From Colletotrichum lupini (Eukaryota; Ascomycota; Sordariomycetes; Glomerellales; Glomerellaceae), in NCBI RefSeq assembly GCF_023278565.1, contig NC_064675.1, forward strand, positions 4,588,001 to 4,652,000: a stretch of DNA of 64,000 nucleotides. Reading direction: 5' to 3'. Numbering within the stretch: the stretch's first letter is position 1; each line of letters begins with the position of its first letter. This document shows positions 56,591-64,000 of the stretch, piece after piece. Both the position numbers and the translations under genes were made by a program. Below the pieces are notes generated by a model. The model saw only the letters and a program-made list of their open reading frames with translations. It did not search any database and was not told the origin of the DNA.

Positions 56591-57623
56591 GTCGTACACT
56601 GAGAAAACCCTTTTTATCGCCCACAATGCTTAGGAAATCTAGTAATTGAAGTTGTAAGGCGATGACAACATAGGAACGATCTCAGGCGGGCCGCCGACTT
56701 TTTGTACCAACCCGAACACAAGTTAGCAGAAGAAAGGGGTTAACTTGTCCAGAATCGTGGACAAAGATTTTGGTTGGCCTGCTTGGTAAAACGCAACGTC
56801 GTCGTTCGTACCTTTCCCACCTACCCCCTGAGGTAAGGTACTTCAAGTCCTTGTATCCCACCAAAGCAGGTAGGCTGTGGACGTTTGTGGCGTTCATCGA
56901 CCGCTCTCATTGGAAGACATCATCGTTACAGTTCCCCAGATGTCCTCGATTGTGGGAAAGTTCGACGTAGGTATATGACGTACCTCAAGCCACGATTAAG
57001 CAATCTTTGGTACGCTCGTGTGATCAAATTATGTCCATGCACTGAGGCTCAAATTCCGCTGGCAGGGGATTTCCAAGACCATACAACGGCGTTCTTCTTC
57101 ATCGTTATTAGCCTGAAGCTTCTTTACGATGTCGATAAGATCATCCAGGAGCGCTTCAAGTGAGTCTAGGACTCGGGTTTCCCCCGCATAATACCCCAGG
57201 TTTCGAGGAGGAGGCCGGTGATTTCCATATTGTCCACCTACCTTATTCGTCTCAGCACTCCAGTGTCAGGATCGAGCATCACCGACAGCCGTTGAACAAG
57301 TATGTAGTTGTTGTGGTCGGAAATTCCGAGCGCAAGCTCTGGAGTTCTGAACTTCGTTGCCAGAAGAGTCTCGCAGTGGTACGTGCTGGGAGTAACCCCG
57401 CAGATCCGGTATTCCCGCAGCGGCACCGGCTCGGGCCTCTACCTAGCCCTGAGATCCGCCGAGTAGTGAAGCATCTAAGCGTTTCGTCTAGTCCGATAGC
57501 CATGATAATCTTTAATGAAGCCGCTTCAACCATAGTACTTGAGCTTACAAGTCTCTTTGACAATTCGACCTTTTCGCGATCGAGCGAGACTCTTCTTGGC
57601 ATACTTTCTGTTGGCTTCCAGCT
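56591..57623. other. Divergent promoter region
   Basis: About 1 kb separates the start codons of the zinc-finger gene (minus) and the sulfatase gene (plus), so both promoters lie here. The plus-strand frame at 57160-57756 overlaps the sulfatase start in another frame and matches no family, so it is not annotated. A GAGGTAAGGTACTTC-type element near 56829 recalls the GGTACCT motifs upstream of the PHD gene. Confidence 0.5.
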
Positions 57624-59285
57624 ATGCAAGCATCCAAACGACCCAACTTTCTCGTCATCGTCGCTGACGATCTGGGGTTTAGCGATACAGAGCCATACGG
57701 CTCCGAGATATCCACCCCGGCTCTGCAGCGTCTTGCCAAGGATGGTCTGCGTATGACAAACTTCCATACGGCCCCAGCATGCTCGCCTACAAGATCCATG
57801 CTTCTCTCTGGCACGGATAATCACATTGCTGGACTGGGCCAGATGGCCGAGTTCATGATGGGTGCGCGACAGAAATACGATGGTCACCCAGGATACGAAG
57901 GCTATCTCAACTTTCGCGTTGCTGCTTTGCCTGAGATACTTCAGGATGCCGGCTACTTCACTTTGTGCTCGGGGAAGTGGCATTTGGGCATGACTGCCGA
58001 AACCTCGCCCTCTAGCCGCGGTTTCAACAAGTGTCTTTCCTTTCTCCCGGGCGCTGGGAATCACCACAATTACGAGCCGCAACTTGATGCGAGACTTCCC
58101 CCTTTCATCAAGAGCTCTGGCTTCTGGATGGAGAACGACGAGTTCATCGATCGCAGCAAAGACTTGCCCGAGAACTTTTACTCGAGTGACTACTTCACCG
58201 ATCGCCTGCTCAGCTTTTTAGATGAGCGCACAGAGGAAGAGAAGCAGAGGCCCTTCTTCGGATATCTAGCATACACCGCACCACACTGGCCACTACAGGC
58301 ACCACGGGAGAAGATTGCCAAATACCGTGGTTTGTATGATGACGGACCGAAAGCTCTCCGAGATCGACGTCTGCGTCAGCTTCAGAAACTGCATCTGGTC
58401 CCGAAAGATGTCATTCCGGCGCCGGTAGACGTACCCGGTGCTGTTGAATGGAGTGAAAAGAGTGAACAGGATAGAGCCACGGCAGCCCGAGCCATGGAAA
58501 TCTATGCGGCCATGGTGGACAAGCTCGATGACAATATCGGGCGTGTCATCGATCATCTCGAAGCCAGCGGCGAGCTCGACAACACATTCATCGTCTTTAT
58601 GTCTGATAATGGTGCCGAGGGTTCCACCATGGAATCCATGCCCATCATGGGCTCACTGGGCATCCAGGAGACACTTCGCCAATTTTATGATAACTCATAT
58701 GAGAACATGGGAAATGCCAACTCCTTCATCATGTATGGGCCGCAATGGGCTCTTGCTGCCACAGCACCTTCGCGAGGCTTCAAAGGTTTTACCACCGAAG
58801 GCGGCATACGGTGCCCATGTATCGTGCGGTATCCTCCCCTTGTGAGGAAGGAGGGAGGCATCAGCCACTCCTACACCAACGTCATGGATATCCTACCTAC
58901 GATGTTGGATCTGGCAGGCGTGTCGCATCCCGGTACTACTTTCCGCGGTCGTGAAGTGGTCGCTCCACGAGGGAAGTCCTGGGTCCCGATGCTTAGCTCC
59001 AAGACGTCCGAGGTATACGGCGAGGGTGAGGACGTTGCCGGATGGGAGCTTTTCGGCATGAGAGCGATACGGAGAGGCAAGTACAAGGCTGTGATGTTGC
59101 CTCCACCTCATGGCACCGGCGCATGGGAGCTTTATGACATTGATAGGGACCCAGGCGAAACTAAAGACCTGGCCGCCTCAGAGCCGGGAGTTATGAGCCA
59201 GCTGCTTCAGGACTGGGAGATTTATTTCTCCGAAACAGGAATGATCGAGTATCATGTGAGAGGGGAAAAAGTTGCAGGCATGTAA
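57624..59285 (+). CDS. Arylsulfatase (type I, formylglycine-dependent)
   Basis: This enzyme hydrolyses sulfate esters and probably helps scavenge sulfur. Intronless, 553 residues, starting at ATG 57624, directly followed by the family's N-terminal strand and metal ligands (PNFLVIVADDLG, Asp15-Asp16). The sulfatase signature is C53-S-P-T-R57, in which the Cys becomes formylglycine. A second signature follows (CSGKWHLGM, Lys and His in the active site), then TAPHWP and the metal-binding MSDNGAEG. The C-terminal FRGR and ELYDIDRDPGETKDL regions are typical of bacterial-like aryl- or alkylsulfatases. No signal peptide is present, so it should be cytosolic. High similarity to bacterial enzymes and the lack of introns are compatible with old horizontal transfer, a hypothesis only. 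The minus-strand frame over 57279-58082 is its shadow. Confidence 0.95.
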   Translation: MQASKRPNFLVIVADDLGFSDTEPYGSEISTPALQRLAKDGLRMTNFHTAPACSPTRSMLLSGTDNHIAGLGQMAEFMMGARQKYDGHPGYEGYLNFRVAALPEILQDAGYFTLCSGKWHLGMTAETSPSSRGFNKCLSFLPGAGNHHNYEPQLDARLPPFIKSSGFWMENDEFIDRSKDLPENFYSSDYFTDRLLSFLDERTEEEKQRPFFGYLAYTAPHWPLQAPREKIAKYRGLYDDGPKALRDRRLRQLQKLHLVPKDVIPAPVDVPGAVEWSEKSEQDRATAARAMEIYAAMVDKLDDNIGRVIDHLEASGELDNTFIVFMSDNGAEGSTMESMPIMGSLGIQETLRQFYDNSYENMGNANSFIMYGPQWALAATAPSRGFKGFTTEGGIRCPCIVRYPPLVRKEGGISHSYTNVMDILPTMLDLAGVSHPGTTFRGREVVAPRGKSWVPMLSSKTSEVYGEGEDVAGWELFGMRAIRRGKYKAVMLPPPHGTGAWELYDIDRDPGETKDLAASEPGVMSQLLQDWEIYFSETGMIEYHVRGEKVAGM

Positions 59286-59800
59286 TGTTCTGGGATAGAT
59301 GCATAATAGCTTAGCGTGGGACGCATACAGCAGGGTAAAAGCATCTGTTATGTCGTGCTCTTGTTACTATGTATTGGACTTTGAGTGATTTGTTGTTCAT
59401 CTCATACATATATCTCTATGTCCAATTGTTGTGAGCTCCCTGGTCGTTGAAAGATTGGTGGTGATGGTTAAGATCTGAACTGTGGCAGTTGCTGATGTCT
59501 ACTTGTAGTTCCCACGCTCTATGTTTATGGGCTTTCTTATTGTTCTTCGTGTCTCTGATCTTGAATGGTATGTACTTTAACAGACCGGAGACTGTTCATA
59601 ATAGCTCTTTTCACAGACATTGTCTCACCAAGTTCCCTGCTCTCATTCTCGACGCTGAGACCGTACTAGTCGTTGACTTTATCCACCAACAGCCTATGAA
59701 AGCCTCGCTACCGCGCAAGACCATCCAGGCTTCCTCTGAGGGAGACTGCACCATCTCCACACTCCGCACATCAAGCACCTAGTACATGCGGAGAACATGC
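59286..59800. other. Convergent intergenic spacer
   Basis: This lies between the sulfatase end and the end of the Cys-rich secreted gene. A plus-strand frame at 59489-59782 lacks family resemblance. No RNA gene was recognised. Confidence 0.5.
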
Positions 59801-60112
59801 TCAACCTATCGCAAATATATCAGTATCAAAGCTACCAGTTCTCAGCATCAAGGGAAACTTACAGCCGGGCTGGGGCTTGCAGCACTTCATCGTCTCCATA
59901 CCAACGGTGCCGGGCTCAGATCGCTGCCTCTCGCCAGTGATCTCACAAGTCGTCTGGCAGGGCAAGTCCTCAGGAAGATCACAGACCCACCCATTGGTGA
60001 GGCCTCGCGAGATAGGACCGACGTCTGACTTGCAGACCTCGGGGGCGGAGCGGCAGCCCGCCATGACGCCGAGGGACATGGAAGCAATAACGAATGCCTG
60101 GGTGAACTTCAT
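59801..60112 (-). CDS. Small secreted Cys-rich protein (effector-like)
   Basis: The protein begins with a clear signal peptide (about residues 1-18, MKFTQAFVIASMSLGVMA). The mature part of about 66 residues has eight cysteines (GC, VC, VC, PC, TC, CC, GC), enough for four disulfides. A GTAAGT donor lies at 59862 inside the Cys codon of PQPGC, and a GATAG acceptor at 59806. The 57-nt intron leaves a 5-nt last exon (GT-TGA), so the spliced protein is 84 residues ending in Cys. Because the intron is a multiple of three with no stop, retention gives a 103-residue form ending at the same TGA. Function is unknown. Effector-like is descriptive, based on size, leader and Cys content. Confidence 0.75.
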   Translation of the reverse strand: MKFTQAFVIASMSLGVMAGCRSAPEVCKSDVGPISRGLTNGWVCDLPEDLPCQTTCEITGERQRSEPGTVGMETMKCCKPQPGCKFPLMLRTGSFDTDIFAIG

Positions 60113-62036
60113 GATGACTGATTTATGTGTAGAAAAAGGATTGAATGTGATATTATTGCAAGATCGACTCGATGTGGCTAGCGGGTAGTTACAATCACAT
60201 CTACAGCGCTCGAGCGCTACTACTCATACCTGGAAGCTGAAGGACCTACCCGCTCAAATGTATGTTGGCGTCCGCGTACCTCCGATCCCCAGTTTCTGTT
60301 GGCGAGTCTGATAGATTGGCTGGTCGTGAGCTCTGGCCTCATACTGGCTTTACACTGTTGATCATAATCCCCATGGACTTTTGATTCATGATCCGCTATT
60401 CTTCTCCGTACTGGCGAGTCAGTATGAATGAGACGAACGGGTCATCCCACGCGGCGACAAGCGAGTCAATGTACGTCGTTGAGCATCACCAGACTACAGT
60501 GCATGCTGACCCTGAACACGGCAGGCTGGCCAATCGGTCTTGCAAAACCCCACGGAGAATGAGGGTCATAGTATGACTCCCGCGGTGGTCCACTCGCGGT
60601 CTCAGTGTGGAGTCACCGCGTCAGGCGGTTTCTGCTGTGTGATGGCGTCTACGGAGTACTCTCTCGGGTCGTTAATCACTCTATAGATATCCTCTTCTTT
60701 TTATATAAAAATTATGATAGTATGAAGCTCCCCATATTGGAAATTGGACGCTTTGGCATGCTATACAGCCTCAAATGACGTTGTAACGGGGCAACATACG
60801 GTGCTGAACTATCTGTGCAAAGATAGAGTTCATCTCACACCTGTATCTGATAAATGAACAGGGCAATGCTGCGGGCCGCACACGGGCAATGGAAGTTTCT
60901 GCAGTTGCGGCTATAACCAAGTGTCCGTGTTTGCGGCTCAACAACGTCCCGCGCGTTAGTGAGCCCGGCCGCAACCACAAGAAAGACATCGTGAATCCAC
61001 TTTAGCCCACCAAAACTTCAAAAACATACAACACCAGGTATTCGCTGGTCGTCACCGACCCAACTACTAATCCGGCCCTCATTGGCTTATCTATGGGAGA
61101 GCGGACGGGATCCCGAGTTTTCCAATGGGTATGGTCGTATGTGGTGGTTCCTGATGGTGAAGCAGTTCATACAGGCAGATGCAAGTCGTGGAAGCTGGAC
61201 GTGGCTGCACTTCTGGCTGCACAGTGCCACTAGAGCTGCAGGCAAACAAAGTTCCGCCCAAAGGGACCTTGAAAATGCTCATCTCGGTTGCTTTATTCAT
61301 TAGCATAGAAATTCGGATAAGTTAGGTGGACCCGAATTCGCAGCTCAAGCGACGCGCCGGCCTGGAAGAGTGAATGAAGCTGGAGCGAAGCTACTTCCCA
61401 CTGGTCTCATTGGCCAATTGAGTTTCCCTGCACACCTGCCTGTTGGGTCAGCGTTTTCCAACCTGAGCAGGGGTTGGGTGCCGTGTTAGTGGGGCCGACC
61501 GGCCGGCCGAGAATGACCGCCGCTGCCCCTCAAGGGCGGGAGCGAGGGCGGTGCTCCCCAAGACACTTGCGTGGTAAGTTTCCTGTCATGACAACGGAAC
61601 GTAAGAAGGGTTCCTCGCTCCTCATCATTGCATTCCAAGCTCTCGATAGACCTCCAACGTAATTGAAGGCCACTAGACCTACCTTAGTTGTAGTGAGATT
61701 AGATCAACTGGAGCCTGATGAAGTGGGGATTTGACGATAGATTCGACGGTATTGTACTAAGGCCAGCCAGGGAACACGGCCAAAACCATTCTGTGGACTG
61801 CCGAAAGCCGGTAAGGCCAGACTCTATTTTTCCCTTTTAGGTCAAACCATATGTCCTCGAGATCCAGCGCTGTATGGTTGTCGTTCCATAGTGCAAAGTT
61901 TGCTGATTATCAATCAAGGTGAAGACTAGCACACAGCACCGAGCACAGGTACTTATATGCACTGGTTTCCCATCATGAGACGAGCACAGCTATCAACGAG
62001 AAAGCAATGGGAAGACGTTCACGATAGCCGTTCAAG
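60113..62036. other. Gene-poor intergenic region
   Basis: The left end should be the promoter of the minus-strand Cys-rich gene. Short frames (60388-60576, 61082-61303, 61474-61662) match nothing. An AT-rich patch with TTTATATAAAAATTATG lies at about 60700-60716. A GC-rich palindrome-like CCGACCGGCCGGCCG is near 61495. No tRNA or rRNA was seen. Confidence 0.5.
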
Positions 62037-62739
62037 ATGGGCGTCTTCTCACCTGACAGTCTTCCGTCAGAGATTCTCCACGATATACTCAAGGTCCTCG
62101 AGATTAGTGATCCATGAAAGCAAAACGACTAACACGCTATAGCATCTAAGCAAGCACGACCTCTGCAGCCTGTGCCTAGTAGGCCGCACATACGCAGCCT
62201 TCGGCCTCCCCCACATCCTCAAGCTCGTCGCGTCAGAGCTCCAAGAGTCTCCAAAGAAGCCATTCGAATCGCCATCCTACATCCATCGGCTGACAAAAAG
62301 CTGCTCACACGATATGCTAGAGTCCGTCGTCAAGCTCGGCGTACCCGCCGACGAGTTCAACGCGCAGGGCGAAGCGGCACTGCATGTGGCGGCCCGCCAT
62401 GGCTGCGGGTGTGATTGCATTCGGATCCTTTTGGCTGAATCCGCGAACCCGGACGTGGAGAGCCGTCTTGGGTGGACGCCGCTCATGATTGCGACGAGAT
62501 ACGGCCATGTTGAAGCCATCGCGGAGTTGATACGCGGCGGTGCTCGGCTGGATCGGAAAGGGTTTCATGGCTGGACGGCTCTACATGTCGCAGGCCAGAA
62601 CGGCCGGGAGGATATCTTCGAATTGCTTGTAAGGGCGGGAGCAAGTCTGAGGATTGCCGATAATGATGGTTTGAAGGCGGCCGATACTCCTGTAGGAAGG
62701 GTAAGCAGTCATCTCCCATGCCAATATGTGAGAAGGTGA
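62037..62739 (+). CDS. F-box and ankyrin-repeat protein
   Basis: Likely substrate adaptor of an SCF ubiquitin ligase. Exon 1 (62037-62093) opens with MGVFSPDSLPSEILHDILK and exon 2 continues HLSKHDLCSLCLVGRTY, together forming an F-box (about residues 8-38) that would bind Skp1. Ankyrin repeats follow (about 85-205: ALHVAARHG, TPLMIATRYGHVEAIAELI, TALHVAGQNGREDIFELLV). The intron 62094-62142 has a weak GTCCTC donor but an exact ACTAAC branch site and TATAG acceptor, and both phase and domain continuity support it. The protein has 217 residues if it ends at the TGA at 62737. A GTAAGC at 62701 could instead be a donor leading to a different short tail ending before about 62860, so the C-terminus is uncertain. 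Confidence 0.75.
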
Positions 62740-63623
62740 CACAGGCTGCTGGTTTCCTCCGGTATCCCACTGCTATGATTCTGGAATGAGACAATCCCGC
62801 GCTTGGCTGCTGTAGATGAGTTGAAGGAAAAGACATCCCATTGGCATTGCAGCTAACTGCCTTAATCACCCAAGAGTATCGTGCGCATTTACGCATGCCT
62901 CATCGAGCTGAGAATAGGGCGTGCTCTCCCCTCATGATTACTGATCTGTTGTTTCTGCTTACACAATCTTCAACATCTAAATCCTTCACCGGGCCCTTCA
63001 CCGAACATTACATGTCATTGCTAACCCGACGCGGAATGGGCCATTTCACTCTCTGGAGAATACGAACACACGTGCCGTCGTGCACGGTACTTCCGAGTCG
63101 ACGAGGCAGTCAAGGTATCTCACGGCGTCAAGCCATCCAATTGCCGAATCGAGTCAAAGGCTGCAGTGCGTATATGTATTTCTTAGACCGGGATCAGAAG
63201 TCACCTCACTTCCGGGAAGGATCCGATTGTACGCAGGGGCAAAGCACCGGCAGCTCCATAATTCGCTCCGTCTTACGGCATTAGCTCGCTCAACCGATCT
63301 CCGGATACACTGCCCCGCCTTGCGGGCCGTGGCTTTATATGTCTTACACTTGCGAGCGGGGCACCGGGGCTAACCTATCGGGGTACGCCGTCGCGGCCGC
63401 TAGGGCCTATATAGCATATGATTCATCGCGGCTATGCGTTTCCAGGTGCAGATCACCCGTATACAGGGTGTCTTGCCTGCATCGTGCCAGATGAACATTC
63501 CAAACGCTAGTAGTGTGTGTGTGCGTGTATCTGAACTCATTGTGAGGAGTAGAAATAGCCATTGACTTCTCTTCACTCCTGACCATCACAATTACTCAGT
63601 ATCCTCCAGACATTGAGAATCAC
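62740..63623. other. Intergenic
   Basis: No supported gene was found. The open frame at 62841-63284 matches no family. A GC-rich segment at 63290-63410 and a short GT-rich run at about 63510-63528 are the only notable features. The right end is the promoter and leader of the GST-like gene. Confidence 0.45.
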
Positions 63624-64000
63624 ATGAACGCCACATTAACACAGTCCGACAATCAGCACCTCAACTCAGCTTCGCCCGCCATGGACGCCTCGAACAAGCC
63701 CACAATCACGTTCTACGACATCATCCTCGATCCAAAAGCCTATCCAATGGCACCGAACCCGTGGAAGACACGGTACGTAAAACACCCCCGCCTCCGCATT
63801 TCACTCGCGGGTAGAAAGAATTCAAACCGGCTAACATTCTACAGCTTCGCGCTCAACTTCGCCAAAGTCCCCTACCGCACAACCTGGGTTCCCCTCAACG
63901 CCGTCGCCGAGACACGCAACTCACTCCAACTCCCCGCCAACCGCAGACACGACGATGGCACTGACTTCCCCACCCTGCCAATCATCCGCGACCCCCTCGC
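63624..64000 (+). CDS. Glutathione S-transferase-like protein, 5' part only
   Basis: The gene runs off the right edge. Exon 1 (63624-63772) starts at ATG 63624, with a second in-frame ATG at 63681. The intron at 63773-63844 has GTACGT, a GGCTAAC branch site and TACAG. Exon 2 continues in frame to the end of the window. The joined sequence ITFYDIILDP...PNPWKTRFALNFAKVPY...WVPL has the beta-alpha-beta start of a thioredoxin-fold GST N-terminal domain, of the fungal type with P-x-P-W-K-T-R before the first helix. TLPIIRDPL is where the cis-Pro that binds glutathione is expected. Probably cytosolic. The C-terminal domain, and hence the GST class, cannot be judged. Confidence 0.75.
   Translation, partial: MNATLTQSDNQHLNSASPAMDASNKPTITFYDIILDPKAYPMAPNPWKTRYVKHPRLRISLAGRKNSNRLTFYSFALNFAKVPYRTTWVPLNAVAETRNSLQLPANRRHDDGTDFPTLPIIRDPL

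Noticed and set aside
57279..58082. 267-codon minus-strand frame over the sulfatase start
   Set aside because: It is antisense of conserved sulfatase sequence, with no domain of its own.
63290..63410. GC-rich segment that looked like a possible structured RNA
   Set aside because: No tRNA A/B boxes, rRNA core or other recognisable fold could be traced.

Overview
The window reads as nuclear DNA of a filamentous ascomycete (Pezizomycotina, most likely a Sordariomycete). Genes carry short introns of 47 to 174 nt with GT...AG ends and CTAAC/CTGAC-like branch points, and coding DNA is GC-rich. Two long blocks (about 1-3925 and 36989-44400) are extremely AT-rich, TpA-saturated and stop-riddled, the signature of repeat-induced point mutation (RIP). 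A plant-associated lifestyle is an inference from the secreted repertoire (HsbA-like protein, Cys-rich small protein, carboxylesterase, GMC oxidoreductase, cell-wall hydrolase). The species cannot be named from sequence alone.

Layout. 1-3925 is an unidentified RIP-destroyed repeat cut by the window edge. 3926-10995 has no convincing gene but holds a G-homopolymer tract, a GA microsatellite and a short direct repeat. 10996-18569 carries a PHD-finger regulator, a secreted protein of unknown function, a doubtful small gene and a PRISE-type NAD(P)H-dependent reductase. 18943-28257 carries a Ser/Thr-rich ORF, an NmrA-like oxidoreductase, a secreted carboxylesterase and a secreted six-exon GMC oxidoreductase. 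28756-33711 holds an HsbA-type surface-binding protein and a modular Thr-rich, probably GPI-anchored wall protein. 33712-36983 is gene-poor.

36989-44400 is a structurally complete LTR retrotransposon: two 205-bp LTRs, a GTTAG target duplication and a fully RIPed interior. The LTR halves facing the interior are more mutated than the outer halves. Only 464 bp to its right starts the most striking locus, 44864-52133. It encodes a giant secreted protein joining a GH71 alpha-1,3-glucanase, four CBM24-like Cys modules and a GH18 chitinase-like domain whose catalytic Glu is Gln, followed by a long C-terminal region. The reading frame is cut by one TAG codon (49266-49268) that a single CpA-to-TpA change would explain.

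Right of it are a conserved-looking unknown gene, a zinc-finger nuclear protein, an arylsulfatase, a Cys-rich secreted peptide with an unusual terminal intron, an F-box/ankyrin protein and the 5' part of a glutathione S-transferase-like gene running off the edge. Most genes are independent units rather than one pathway. What they share is extracellular or cell-wall function plus small-molecule oxidation, reduction and ester or sulfate hydrolysis, placed between RIPed repeats as in a compartmentalised fungal genome. Exon structures were derived by eye from reading frame, splice consensus and family motifs.
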